A stretch of DNA of 64,000 bases from Entomohabitans teleogrylli (GCF_001484765.1 NZ_KQ947379.1:62001-126000), one strand, 5' to 3'; shown: positions 9,144 through 17,292, counted from the first letter of the stretch. A program made the numbers and translations. The notes: a model not told the origin generated them from the letters alone.

Positions 9144-9548
9144 TCACAGATTATAAATTAAATTGTATTTAAGAACAGCAGCGCGCCAGAGCATGGTCTC
9201 TTCGTCGCGCAAATAATCGCAACCCGCTAACACCATACTTTCCAGTTTATCTGCCAGTTGGGGAATACCTTCTTCAATTAACGGATATACTTTTTCCCCA
9301 ATAAAGATATCCAGGTCGTTATCGCTATTTTCGGCTGCTGAAAAATAACCAATACGTAGCTCAGCGCTCCAGGTATTACCATCCAGTTCATCGCCGGTAT
9401 ATTTAGCTTCGGTTAAATATACCGCGATGGCAGGTAACCCGGTCGCGTTTATTACGCCCGGGTAACCATCATGCCAGGTGAGATTATCCTGAATAGCAGA
9501 CTGGAGTGCAGCCAAAACCGCAGCGCGAATTTGAGCATGATTAATCAT
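9144..9548 (-). CDS. Tail terminator protein (lambda U type)
   Basis: The 134-residue protein (start [18 protein letters not shown]) matches lambda gpU in length (131) and in motifs such as [16 protein letters not shown] and [15 protein letters not shown] caps the tail when the tape measure is covered and would normally dock to the head connector. Its presence without any head gene upstream is a key point for the tail-only reading. It lies 7 bases before V. Confidence 0.85.
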   Translation of the reverse strand: MINHAQIRAAVLAALQSAIQDNLTWHDGYPGVINATGLPAIAVYLTEAKYTGDELDGNTWSAELRIGYFSAAENSDNDLDIFIGEKVYPLIEEGIPQLADKLESMVLAGCDYLRDEETMLWRAAVLKYNLIYNL

Positions 9549-9674
9549 GATATTTCACTTATAGTTAAAATATTACATAACAGGTAACTCCTTTTCATAT
9601 CTTTGACACCGGAGTCGAGCCGGAAAAGAAGAAACGGCAATAACTCCTTTTATTCAGGAAATATTTTCCCGGAA

Positions 9675-10370
9675 TCAGACTTCAACGACCTGGCCGTTGT
9701 GGTCAATATAGTAGGTCAGACCTGCCAGAATATCGTCCTCCCCTTCATAGACGACAGTAATACGCCGCCGCTGGCCGTCGAACCAGGCAATAGCCGCGGC
9801 GCCATTTTTTTCCAGGCTGAAAAGAGACGAAGCGTGGGCAGAAAAAAGCAGTGAGTTTTCACCAGGACTGGCACTGCTATTTTCACCGAGCAGCACGACA
9901 ACATTATTTTCGCCATCATCAAATACCAGGCTGTTCACACCAGCACTGACCAGCGTAGAATCCGAGACATTCTCCCGGGCATGAATACGGGCATTATATC
10001 CCGCGGTGTAGGCATGAGAATCGGTGATGATATCCCAGTCCGGATGCACCTCTTCCATATAGCCAATATCAATGGCGGAATTATCATTCAGCGCGCTGGT
10101 TCGCGACGCATTACCGGCATAGATAGTTGAATCAAAGCCGGTGGACGAGATCATAGAACCACTTCCCGGATAAAATCCACCAGCCTGTTCTCTTTCTTCG
10201 CTGGTACCAATAATATCATCATAGATATAAGCATTTTCACCGCTGTGCACCAGGTTAACGGGCGACGATTTGCAGACAACATTCTGGTTCGGCGTCGCCA
10301 GCGCGACTCCCTGATAAGGTGTTCCGCCAATTAAAAACGCCCCTTCAATAAGGCCGCTAACAGTAGCCAT
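9675..10370 (-). CDS. Unknown repeat-rich protein at the head of the tail genes
   Basis: The 231-residue protein has a strong ribosome site (GGAGG, 7 bases before ATG). I do not recognise it. It has no cysteine pairs or membrane segment. Residues 45-195 show short repeats of the form small residue-N-x-hydrophobic-x-hydrophobic about every 14-16 residues (GENAYIYDD, GVNSLVFDD, GENNVVVLL, GENSLLFSA), as in beta-solenoid folds. The C-terminus (GQRRRITVVYEGEDDILAGL) looks like a separate small beta domain. It takes the place where lambda has head-tail joining genes Z and FII. A structural or effector role in the particle is a guess. Confidence 0.6.
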   Translation of the reverse strand: MATVSGLIEGAFLIGGTPYQGVALATPNQNVVCKSSPVNLVHSGENAYIYDDIIGTSEEREQAGGFYPGSGSMISSTGFDSTIYAGNASRTSALNDNSAIDIGYMEEVHPDWDIITDSHAYTAGYNARIHARENVSDSTLVSAGVNSLVFDDGENNVVVLLGENSSASPGENSLLFSAHASSLFSLEKNGAAAIAWFDGQRRRITVVYEGEDDILAGLTYYIDHNGQVVEV

Positions 10371-10790
10371 AATATATTCCTCCGGTTGTACTATTTGTTA
10401 ATCGCTGCTGTAACAATCAACTTGATGCTTAATATTTAATGAGTCGCGGTCCTGCATAACCATGATTCTGCGCAGGTGAGAAACGGCCAATCAAAATTTT
10501 CTGCAGATTCTCCCGAGCCTGCCAATGAGTTCATGCCAGACGTAGATAAATTTTTATTCTTTATAAATTAAATGGTTAGAAAATTCTGATACGCCAGTAT
10601 CGCCGATTTCCAGCGCAACTCTGGAAATCATCTACACTTCACACTGCATGTCAGTCGGACACATTTCGGAACAAACGACTGCCAGAATCCATGGAGACAT
10701 ATCCCCGCAGGAGCACGTTCCGAAAAACAAACAAACAGCCGCTCCGTTCAGAAGACCGGCTGTAAGACCGCAGTAACAAGGAGATACTTT
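10371..10790. other. 420-base AT-rich gap with hairpins, no gene seen
   Basis: No convincing frame is present. It carries a perfect 9-bp inverted repeat with a 7-base loop (GATTTCCAG at 10605-10613 and CTGGAAATC at 10621-10629), a smaller one at 10588-10601 (GATAC/GTATC), and ACAGCCG/CGGCTGT at 10735-10763 in the leader of the hydrolase gene. It must hold the hydrolase promoter and possibly a promoter for the tail genes; I cannot place either with confidence. Confidence 0.5.
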
Positions 10791-11621
10791 GTGAACAACT
10801 CAAACTTCCTGAAACTCAAAGATGGTACACAACTGTTCTACAAAGACTGGGGTAAAGGGCAGCCGATTGTCTTCAGTCATGGCTGGCCTCTCTCTTCTGA
10901 TGCTTTCGAGGATCAGATGTTGTTTCTGGCAAACCACGGTTACCGGGTCATTGCCCACGACCGTCGCGGGCACGGGCGCTCCTCCCAGCCCTGGGATGGT
11001 CATAATATGGATCAATATGCCGATGACCTTGCGGAATTGACCCAGCATCTCGATCTGCACGATGCGGTTCATGTCGGTCATTCCACCGGGGGTGGTGAAG
11101 TGGCTCGCTATATTGGTCGCCACGGTACATCACGCGTGGCGAAAGCATCGTTGATCGGTGCCGTTCCACCCATCATGCTGAAAACCGATTTCAACCCGAA
11201 CGGTTTACCGCGCGACGTATTCGACGGCATTCGTGAAGGGGTAAGAAAAGATCGTTCTCAGTTCTTCAAAGATTTGCCTGATGCGTTCTATGGCGCTAAC
11301 CGCCCGGGTTCGAACGTTTCTCAGGGGCTGAAAGACAGTTTCTGGCTGATAGGTATGCAGGCTTCTATTAAAGCGCTTTATGACTGTGTCGCCGCCTTCT
11401 CGGAAACCGACCAGCGTGAAGACCTGAAAAAAATGACTATCCCTACGCTTGTTATTTACGGCGATGACGATCAGATCGTTCCGCCGATTTCATCCAGCGA
11501 AGCAGCGCTGAAATTGCTGCCGCAGGGTCAGGGTAAAGTTTATAAAGGGGGCTCGCACGGTATCTGCAGCACCCATAAAGATCAGATAAACCAGGATCTT
11601 CTGGATTTCATTCGTAGTTAA
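10791..11621 (+). CDS. Alpha/beta hydrolase of the non-haem haloperoxidase/esterase type
   Basis: The 276-residue protein starts with GTG (AAGGAG ribosome site 8 bases upstream). It shows the oxyanion region [10 protein letters not shown], the nucleophile elbow GHSTGG (Ser about residue 99), the acid in [10 protein letters not shown] and the catalytic His in GGSHGI, so the triad is complete. Cofactor-free chloroperoxidase-like enzymes share this pattern; most act as esterases or perhydrolases and the true substrate is unknown. There is no signal peptide, so it is cytoplasmic. It is the only plus-strand gene in the tail module and lies 27 bases from an IS3-family end, so it was probably inserted. 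Confidence 0.9.
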   Translation: MNNSNFLKLKDGTQLFYKDWGKGQPIVFSHGWPLSSDAFEDQMLFLANHGYRVIAHDRRGHGRSSQPWDGHNMDQYADDLAELTQHLDLHDAVHVGHSTGGGEVARYIGRHGTSRVAKASLIGAVPPIMLKTDFNPNGLPRDVFDGIREGVRKDRSQFFKDLPDAFYGANRPGSNVSQGLKDSFWLIGMQASIKALYDCVAAFSETDQREDLKKMTIPTLVIYGDDDQIVPPISSSEAALKLLPQGQGKVYKGGSHGICSTHKDQINQDLLDFIRS

Positions 11622-11648
11622 TCACTGTAGAAATAATACCCCGGAAAC

Positions 11649-11765
11649 TGGACTGGCCCCATAAACCTGGACAGTTCATGTTAAGCGGCTTTCCGGGCCT
11701 GGGTTCAGTATTCTACCGGACTCAGGCCTTTTTCTGTTGGTTGTTGTATTAATGGAAAGCGGTCG
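11649..11765 (-). mobile_element. Remnant of an IS3-family insertion sequence
   Basis: Positions 11649-11674 read like an IS3-family terminal repeat beginning TGGACTGGCCCC and ending GGACAG. On the minus strand, the frame ending at the TGA at 11705-11707 reads PTEKGLSPVEY, the usual C-terminus of IS3-family OrfB transposases. The rest of the element is absent, so this is a 3'-end scrap of about 115 bases. It lies just downstream of the hydrolase gene and may mark how that gene entered. Confidence 0.7.
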
Positions 11766-11847
11766 TCCTTATTAAAGATTTTACAGCATCCCTCTTCTAT
11801 AAAATTTGCCCACAAAAAGCCCCACCAGCAGACGTCAGAAAAGCAAA

Positions 11848-12105
11848 TTACTGTGGCGAACGTTCCTTTTCTATTTTCCGCACCGCTTCCTTATCCAGAT
11901 TACACTGCCCGAGGGCGCTATAAAGTTGCACATTCAGTTCCACGCACGAACCCCAGGTAAAAGGTTCCGGTACATCAGGTAGCGGCGTGGCGGCAAGAAG
12001 ATGGCTATGGAGCGGCGCTGGCGGTAATGTTACGTATTTGATTCTGGTAGTCGCGCAGGCGCTCAATAGCAGAGGCAGGAACAAGCCTGCCAGCACAATC
12101 CTCAT
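11848..12105 (-). CDS. Rz1-type outer membrane spanin lipoprotein
   Basis: The 85-residue protein starts MRIVLAGLFLPLLLSAC, a lipoprotein signal with lipobox LSAC (Cys17), and the mature part is proline-rich (LPPAPLHSH, PLPDVPEPF). Its gene begins inside Rz in a different frame, overlapping it by 101 bases, the classic Rz/Rz1 nesting. Together they fuse inner and outer membranes in the last step of lysis. Confidence 0.88.
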   Translation of the reverse strand: MRIVLAGLFLPLLLSACATTRIKYVTLPPAPLHSHLLAATPLPDVPEPFTWGSCVELNVQLYSALGQCNLDKEAVRKIEKERSPQ

Positions 12106-12376
12106 TTTTCATCTCCTCGCGCAGATAGACAATCTGCCGCTCCCCTTCGCGGGCTACATGCTGTTTTTCTTGATGAGTCACTTCTGATATCTGGTTGATA
12201 ATATTAACCACACGGATAAGATTTTCGCTGACCGAGTACGCCTGTTTGATTTCGCCCTGTAAACGCCGGACGCTTTCCTGCTCCTGGCGATAACGATCGT
12301 GATAATACCTGGCCGACCATGACAGGGCGGCAATACAGCATGAAATAAAAACTACCAACATGACCTGATAGCGCAT
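12005..12376 (-). CDS. Rz-type inner membrane spanin
   Basis: From the ATG at 12376 (MRYQVMLVVFISCCIAALSW) the product is 123 residues: one N-terminal membrane anchor (about 4-22) and a periplasmic coiled coil (about 30-100). The gene starts 2 bases after the endolysin stop. The upstream in-frame ATG at 12400 would fall inside the endolysin gene and is less likely. Confidence 0.85.
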   Translation of the reverse strand: MRYQVMLVVFISCCIAALSWSARYYHDRYRQEQESVRRLQGEIKQAYSVSENLIRVVNIINQISEVTHQEKQHVAREGERQIVYLREEMKNEDCAGRLVPASAIERLRDYQNQIRNITASAAP

Positions 12377-12378
12377 TT

Positions 12379-12867
12379 TCACCGTAACTCCCAGGAACAT
12401 ACCTGATGCTCAATTTCCCGTCGATTAATTAAACCGCGCCATTTTTTACCACCGGCATATACCCAGCGCCGCAGTTCATCGCAGGCGCCATGATAGTCCC
12501 GGGAATTAATTTTTTTCAGTAACGTCGATTGTATTACCGCGGCGGGTCCGACATTATAAGCAAAGGAATACAGCGCGGCGCGCTGGGTTTCCATTAACGG
12601 TACAGTAATATACGGCTCCAGTTGTCTGGCAACATAGGCTAAATCGGCGGCGGTAAAGTCATCACACTCTTTATCGGTATATCTCTTTCCGGGAATAATA
12701 TCCTTACCGGTATGGCCATCGCATACCGTCAGGACACCGACAACATCGCGATACGCAACATACTCCCTGCCTTCCAGTCCATGCTTCCCACTTAACAATG
12801 CGCTGGCAATGACAATCGCGCCACCGCCTAAAGATGCAATCAATTTATTTCTCAGGGCCGGATTCAT
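12379..12867 (-). CDS. SAR endolysin (GH24 lysozyme, phage 21 type)
   Basis: The chosen start is the ATG at 12867, preceded by GAGGAGG; the frame is open 55 codons further but overlaps the holin. The 162-residue enzyme has a weakly hydrophobic, Gly/Ala-rich N-terminal segment (about 10-26, [16 protein letters not shown]) typical of signal-arrest-release anchors, then the catalytic triad Glu32-x8-Asp41-x5-Thr47. It cuts peptidoglycan after release from the membrane. Its start overlaps the holin end by 23 bases. Confidence 0.9.
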   Translation of the reverse strand: MNPALRNKLIASLGGGAIVIASALLSGKHGLEGREYVAYRDVVGVLTVCDGHTGKDIIPGKRYTDKECDDFTAADLAYVARQLEPYITVPLMETQRAALYSFAYNVGPAAVIQSTLLKKINSRDYHGACDELRRWVYAGGKKWRGLINRREIEHQVCSWELR

Positions 12868-13042
12868 GCCCTCCTCCTCTGCGAATTTCATAATCTTTAC
12901 GTTTATAGTACCAGTTGACAATAAACGTCCCGAGGGTACAAACAATACCGACAATAATCGCCCAGTCATTAAGAGAAATAGCGCCAAGCATAGTGGTAAA
13001 TGAGCCCCAGCCATAAGCGGAACCACTGGCATATTTATCCAT
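12845..13042 (-). CDS. Phage 21-type (class II) holin
   Basis: The 65-residue protein has two hydrophobic stretches (about 10-24 and 27-45, [17 protein letters not shown]) and a very basic/polar tail ([13 protein letters not shown]), as in small class II pinholins. It directly precedes an SAR endolysin, the normal partner. Depolarisation of the membrane would free the endolysin and, in a tailocin, let particles out by lysis. Confidence 0.82.
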   Translation of the reverse strand: MDKYASGSAYGWGSFTTMLGAISLNDWAIIVGIVCTLGTFIVNWYYKRKDYEIRRGGGHESGPEK

Positions 13043-13207
13043 TTCTGGTTTTCACCTCCAAATCAGCGTTAATTAATATTTATCTGCTTCATCCATGGCA
13101 AATAACAAAAATATTGTCAAAAAGAGAACCATGCCATTAGCGATCTGCGCACCAGATAAATTTATCCCGGCGGCCAGATAAAAAATTTTGGAGGTTATTG
13201 CGACGAG

Positions 13208-13534
13208 TTAAAACAGTGAAATGCGTTTTTTGATTTTCCCGGCACCGACAGAACATGTCACGCCGTGTTCATTACGCGGCTTGCGGTACCAGATACGATG
13301 ATTACGACGCTGTATGGCCTCAGCATACATTTCCAGTTGCGCCTGGTACTCGGCCAGCGCATTCAGGTTGATGGGCGAAAGGGATTTTTCCACCCGGGAT
13401 TTACCACACCCTGAAGATGAAACCACTGATACACTTACCGGTCTGGCTCGCACGCCAACCTGCAGCGGGTTCGCAGCCCGCCAGGCAGCCTGTTTTGCCT
13501 GACGACGCTCCCGACGGCGAGATTGTGAATCCAT
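13208..13534 (-). CDS. Small basic phage protein of unknown function
   Basis: The 108-residue protein (start MDSQSRRRERRQAKQAAW, with GAGAGGAGG just upstream) is strongly basic at both ends, with an Arg/Lys-rich N-terminal helix and a central LNALAEYQAQLEMYAEAIQ helix. Similar short proteins occur in early or middle regions of enterobacterial lambdoid prophages, but I cannot name a function. It is the first gene after the repressor-controlled promoter at 13707-13735, so a role in late gene control (for example antitermination) is possible but unproven. Confidence 0.6.
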   Translation of the reverse strand: MDSQSRRRERRQAKQAAWRAANPLQVGVRARPVSVSVVSSSGCGKSRVEKSLSPINLNALAEYQAQLEMYAEAIQRRNHRIWYRKPRNEHGVTCSVGAGKIKKRISLF

Positions 13535-13706
13535 ACATCCTCCTCTCAGTAAACTTTAGTACAGGCCGGCCTGGCCGTATGACGGCAAAATGCAATTCAC
13601 CTGCGCGCCTGTCTGAAGTCCACTTTTGGGGTTTGAGCCCTTTTTCAGGGCAGAATGTTTAAGAGCGACACCATCCTGGCGTGTCGTGCGTCCTGTCAAT
13701 GTCATC

Positions 13707-13735
13707 ACTATACTAAAAACAACTTTACTTGTAAA
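13707..13735 (-). promoter_or_regulatory. Sigma-70 promoter for lysis and tail genes
   Basis: On the minus strand, TTTACA (13730-13735), a 17-base spacer and TATAGT (13707-13712) make a near-consensus promoter pointing to the 13534 gene and lysis genes. The operator-like site 13719-13732 overlaps the spacer and -35, so a bound repressor would block it. Confidence 0.7.
13719..13732. promoter_or_regulatory. Putative repressor operator ACAACTTTACTTGT
   Basis: It fits ACAA-N6-TTGT, shared with the sites at 13743 and 14861. It overlaps the -35 element and spacer of the minus-strand promoter. Also part of the palindrome ACTTTAC-TT-GTAAAGT at 13722-13737. Confidence 0.55.
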
Positions 13736-13742
13736 GTGATTT

Positions 13743-13756
13743 ACAAATATTTTTGT
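13743..13756. promoter_or_regulatory. Putative repressor operator ACAAATATTTTTGT
   Basis: It fits ACAA-N6-TTGT and lies 24 bp from the site at 13719, just upstream of the -35 element, which allows cooperative binding of two repressor dimers. Confidence 0.55.
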
Positions 13757-14091
13757 ATGAAACCCGCTAACGAATTGTATTGACAGCACATTAAACTTGT
13801 ATTTTTTGCATAACCGACCAACGCACAGCGATCTTTGTCGTTCTCTGGCGGTGGCAAAACGGGTAATACACCGCCACAGACCGTGCTTCAGTCACAGAGT
13901 GAGTCAGCGCCAATCCGCGCAGCAAACAACACCCACTGCACAGACAGAAAAATCGGCAGGCCGAAGTACCAACAGTCGCCGGTTGCGAAATTCGAGTGAA
14001 CCGGAGAAGAACGCTTCTCCCGGGGAGAGGAATGGCAATCTTGCCCATCGCCGTTGGCGGCGATGGGTTAACCGCGCGAGAAAGTCATGGA

Positions 14092-14784
14092 TTACAGCAA
14101 CACAGAGTACCAGAACACCCGGCCGATAATTTCCACTTCGCTGGCCGCGACATCCTGATCCTTATGCTCGACTTTGTTGAAACTGCGTACGCTCAGGCGA
14201 TTATTAGGTAGCTTATAAAGCTGCTTGATCCGCTTCAGACCGCCATGGTTGATGGCGTACAGTTTGCCATCGACAATGCGCTTGTTATTGGTATCCACCG
14301 CTACCGTTGTGCCATCGGGGATAATCGGCTCCATACTGTCCCCGGTCGCCGGAAAACACAGCACCCCGGAGCCATCCGTATTCGCACCCACGCGGCGCAG
14401 CGTCGCCTTTGAAAAACGCAGCATGAAACCGTTGTAATCCTCATCCATAACGCGACCATCACCGCAAGCAAATTCAATATCTTTCAGGAAAGGAACTTCG
14501 ACCTCGTCGTCGTCCAGCGGGGTATTCCTGTCCCAGGCTTTAATCCCGCCCCACTCACCTGCGGCTCCGTTTTCCCCTCCCGGCGCCGTGGGCTCGCCAT
14601 TCAGCAACCAGGCGACATCACACCCCAGCGCCAGCGCCAGTTCAGGAAGATAGCGTGGTCTCCTGGTCTTTCCATCCTCCAGTTGCTGGATCGCCTGCTG
14701 AGAGGTGTTGACACGCGTCGCCAGCTCAGCCTGTGTCAGGCCCAGCTCCCCGCGCCTTTGTTTAACTCTTTCAGCGATACTCAT
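14092..14784 (-). CDS. CI/LexA-like repressor with S24 self-cleavage domain
   Basis: The 230-residue protein has an Xre-type helix-turn-helix (residues about 5-60, with [19 protein letters not shown]) and a C-terminal S24 peptidase domain: cleavage dipeptide Cys107-Gly108 in FACGDG, nucleophile Ser150 in TGDSMEP and base Lys184 in GGLKRIK. RecA-dependent self-cleavage in DNA damage should release the lysis and tail genes. It is transcribed in the same direction as those genes, and no divergent cro is present, unlike lambda. Its own start has a TATAAT at 14823-14828 and an operator-like site further up. Confidence 0.9.
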   Translation of the reverse strand: MSIAERVKQRRGELGLTQAELATRVNTSQQAIQQLEDGKTRRPRYLPELALALGCDVAWLLNGEPTAPGGENGAAGEWGGIKAWDRNTPLDDDEVEVPFLKDIEFACGDGRVMDEDYNGFMLRFSKATLRRVGANTDGSGVLCFPATGDSMEPIIPDGTTVAVDTNNKRIVDGKLYAINHGGLKRIKQLYKLPNNRLSVRSFNKVEHKDQDVAASEVEIIGRVFWYSVLL

Positions 14785-14860
14785 AGTTGTGCCTCAATAA
14801 AATTGCCGGCCACCAGACAAGAATTATAGTGTCTTTTTGCCGCACAGCTCGCCATTAATA

Positions 14861-14874
14861 ACAAATTTATTTGT
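14861..14874. promoter_or_regulatory. Putative operator ACAAATTTATTTGT upstream of the repressor gene
   Basis: It is the core of a perfect 18-bp palindrome (14859-14876, TAACAAA-TTTA-TTTGTTA) centred about 50 bp upstream of the predicted repressor start of transcription. It shares ACAA-N6-TTGT with the two sites near 13730, which suggests autoregulation. Confidence 0.55.
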
Positions 14875-14914
14875 TAAAAGCGACAAGTATTTACTTCAGG
14901 CACTCTGCCGGAGA

Positions 14915-14943
14915 CAAAAAAGCCCCGCTGAGCCAGCCGGGGC
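14915..14943 (-). terminator. Rho-independent terminator of the efflux operon
   Basis: On the minus strand GCCCCG and CGGGGC pair around a 10-base loop and are followed by six T residues. It lies 34 bases after the permease stop and separates this operon from the tail module. Confidence 0.85.
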
Positions 14944-14976
14944 AAACGTGATAAAGCGGCGCCAGCGCGCCGCAGA

Positions 14977-16143
14977 CTACGTCGCTTCCACCACCAGGCC
15001 TTTTCTCGCGCGCTGATGAAGTAACGTAATCACCGCGGCGATAACGGTCAAAAACAGCAGGTATGCGCCATAGGTTGGCAGCATTTCGCCAGTTGACTGG
15101 CCGCGCAGGGCGAAATCCCGGAAAAACCGATACTGCCAGACCAGCGGAAACAGGTGACTACCGTAAAAGGCCCACAGCGGTAAATATCCCACCGCCATGG
15201 TGGCGCCCCCCATAATGAAACCCGGCGGCACCAGGAACACCATCCTGCTGGCCCCTTCTCCCGGGTTGTTGGTTCCCCAGGCCAGAATCAACGCCAGCCA
15301 GCCCAGCGCCAGGCCGGTCATAAACAGACTGGGGACATAGGCAATATAGTTACCGTCAAAGCGCAACTGGCCAAAAACAATCAGTAGCGCGCTCACCAGC
15401 GTGATACCAGTGGTGTAAAAGAACGCATACGGCACAATGCGCGCCATCAGGGCAAACGGACCGCGGGTCAGCACCTGCTTTTCCCAGGCGCCGGTGATTT
15501 TCAGGCGGCCTATCACCATCAGGGTGGTCAACCCATAAGTCAGCGAGGAAAAAAAGTAGACAAAGGCAATGCTGGTGGCGGTGGTTGACGCGTTGGTCGG
15601 GTTAAATAGATGGCGGCTCTTCAGTTGCATTGGGCTAAGGGTCGCTTCCACCTGCTCCGCTCCCGGCACCCAGGCGGCGATCCGCTCGGCGCCGATTTCA
15701 GCCCCCAGCTCCGGGATCAGTTCATTAAGATTTTGCAGCACTTCGGCATTCTGCGCCCCGTTGCTGTTATCGGCAAAGTAGCCCAGACGCACGCTGCGCA
15801 GCCCGGTTTTCAGGCTTTTCTCCAACCCCTTGGGAATGTACAGCACGCCGATATTCTCATCATGCGCGGTCAGCACCCCCGGATTGACCGGGGTACGCAG
15901 CACCCGGGTCACCTCAATGTACGGCGACGAATTAATTTTATGAATCAATTCGGTTGAATACTTTGACCCGTCGAGATCAATAACCGCGATTCGTCCTTCA
16001 AACACCGTAGAGTGGGAAAAGACCAGAGAAAACAGTAGCACCACCACTGCCGCCACGGTGAGGGCCGCCTTATGATAGGGGATAAAGTGCCCCGACATCA
16101 TCGCGCCGATCTCTTCGAGGATCGACTTAACGCTGTTGCGCAT
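14977..16143 (-). CDS. ABC-2-like transporter permease
   Basis: From the ATG at 16143 (GAGG site 6 bases upstream; in-frame ATGs at 16146 and 16155 are also possible) the protein is 388 residues: one N-terminal membrane helix (about 28-44), a periplasmic domain of about 150 residues, then five or six C-terminal helices. This is the ABC-2 (YhhJ/DrrB-like) layout. The HlyD-type gene overlaps its start by about 17 bases, so the two form an operon. No ATP-binding subunit is encoded nearby, so either an unlinked ATPase is used or the pair works without one. Likely role: export of a small toxic compound. Confidence 0.82.
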   Translation of the reverse strand: MRNSVKSILEEIGAMMSGHFIPYHKAALTVAAVVVLLFSLVFSHSTVFEGRIAVIDLDGSKYSTELIHKINSSPYIEVTRVLRTPVNPGVLTAHDENIGVLYIPKGLEKSLKTGLRSVRLGYFADNSNGAQNAEVLQNLNELIPELGAEIGAERIAAWVPGAEQVEATLSPMQLKSRHLFNPTNASTTATSIAFVYFFSSLTYGLTTLMVIGRLKITGAWEKQVLTRGPFALMARIVPYAFFYTTGITLVSALLIVFGQLRFDGNYIAYVPSLFMTGLALGWLALILAWGTNNPGEGASRMVFLVPPGFIMGGATMAVGYLPLWAFYGSHLFPLVWQYRFFRDFALRGQSTGEMLPTYGAYLLFLTVIAAVITLLHQRARKGLVVEAT

Positions 16144-17275
16144 CATCCACCTCAACCGTCATCCCGGTCAGTAAACGGGGATTCTCATGGGTATAAATAC
16201 GCACCTGATACGAGGTCAGATCCGCCTGTCCCCGCTCCCGGGTCATACGTAAATCCGAGAACGACGATGCCGCGGTGGCGAAACGCACCGTTCCCTGGAT
16301 CCCTTCCCCCAGCGCCGGAACCCGAGCCTGTACCTGAGCGCCCGGCGGGTAAGCGGTGACCATATTTTCGTTTACATAGATATCGACATACTTGCGGTCG
16401 GTCTCAAGCAGCACCGCCGGCGCGCCGGGAGGCACCATTTCCCCGGCTTCATAGAGAAGTTTGAGGATCTTTCCTGATTCAGGAGCGGTGAGCGTCAGGC
16501 GAGCGAGATCCACCTCCAGCTGGCGCAGATCGGCCTGATACTGGGCCAGTTGCGCGCGCAGTTGCTCAAGGGTATTGGCGCGGTTTTCAATAGTTTCCCG
16601 CGTATTGCTGATGGTCTGCAGCGACATACCTTGCGCTTTGCCGCTACCGGCCAGCGCCTGCAACTGAGCGCCGGTGGCGCCAATGGTGGCCGACGCCAGT
16701 TGGCGCTCAGTCTGCACCACGGCGGACTGCGCCTGGGTCAGGCTATTGCGGCTGGTATCCAGCTCAGATTGCGAAACGCTGTTGCTCTTTATCAGCCGGG
16801 CGACCCGATTCAGTTCGACGCGCGCCAGCCCTTCACTGGCGCGGGCGGCATTCAGCGCCGCCTGGATCTCTTCAATTTTTCGCCACGCAGACAGTTCCGC
16901 GAGGCGGTTTTCATCGTGGGCGATGCGCATCGCCGCTTCCTCATGGCGGATCAGCGCCTGCTGGTAGCGAATAGTTGCCTGCAGACGCTCAATGGCAATG
17001 CGCGTGTCCACATCGTCGAGGACCATCAGTACCTCGCCCTTGCGTACCATTTGCGACTCTTCGACACCGCGGCGAATCACTTTGCCGGCGACATTCTCAA
17101 AAGCCACATTCACTTCATCGGCCGTCAGAACCCCGGATTTCAGGCTTTGGGCGACAGTGACCGCGTCATTGCGCGAACCAAACCCGATAAGGCAAACCCC
17201 GGTTAAAAACAGGGCGACAAAAGTCATTGCCGTTTTGACAGCGGGTTTCAGTGTTTTATGTTGTTTAAGTTCCAT
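16127..17275 (-). CDS. HlyD/EmrA-type periplasmic adaptor protein
   Basis: The 382-residue protein has one N-terminal membrane anchor (about 15-32), a biotinyl-lipoyl-like segment (FENVAGKVIRRGVEESQMV), a long coiled-coil hairpin (about 90-265) and a beta-barrel end (DLTSYQVRIYTHENP). It should link the inner membrane permease to an outer membrane channel such as TolC. Its ATG is only 3 bases from the palindrome at 17279-17292, and no ordinary ribosome site is visible, so regulator binding or the sequence itself may limit expression. Confidence 0.87.
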   Translation of the reverse strand: MELKQHKTLKPAVKTAMTFVALFLTGVCLIGFGSRNDAVTVAQSLKSGVLTADEVNVAFENVAGKVIRRGVEESQMVRKGEVLMVLDDVDTRIAIERLQATIRYQQALIRHEEAAMRIAHDENRLAELSAWRKIEEIQAALNAARASEGLARVELNRVARLIKSNSVSQSELDTSRNSLTQAQSAVVQTERQLASATIGATGAQLQALAGSGKAQGMSLQTISNTRETIENRANTLEQLRAQLAQYQADLRQLEVDLARLTLTAPESGKILKLLYEAGEMVPPGAPAVLLETDRKYVDIYVNENMVTAYPPGAQVQARVPALGEGIQGTVRFATAASSFSDLRMTRERGQADLTSYQVRIYTHENPRLLTGMTVEVDDAQQR

Positions 17276-17278
17276 TTA

Positions 17279-17292
17279 TTTAGCCGGCTAAA
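17279..17292. promoter_or_regulatory. Putative MarR operator TTTAGCCGGCTAAA before the adaptor gene
   Basis: This perfect 14-bp palindrome lies 4 bases upstream of the adaptor start codon and is repeated upstream of the marR-type gene. It resembles the SlyA-type site TTAGCAAGCTAA. Confidence 0.7.

Larger units (their letters stand above)
13535..14091. other. 557-base control region of the tail module
   Basis: This stretch has no convincing gene. It holds the minus-strand promoter at 13707-13735 with two operator-like sites and a leader of about 165 bases before the 13534 start. Near 14044-14067, just after the repressor stop, a perfect 10-bp hairpin (CCCATCGCCG/CGGCGATGGG, loop TTGG) may end repressor transcription, though it lacks a U-run. 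Open frames of 77 and 85 codons in the region overlap the promoter or lack ribosome sites. Confidence 0.6.

Noticed and set aside
13556-13789. A 77-codon minus-strand frame in the phage control region
   Set aside because: It spans the promoter at 13707-13735; the only late ATG (13705) lies upstream of the expected transcript start.
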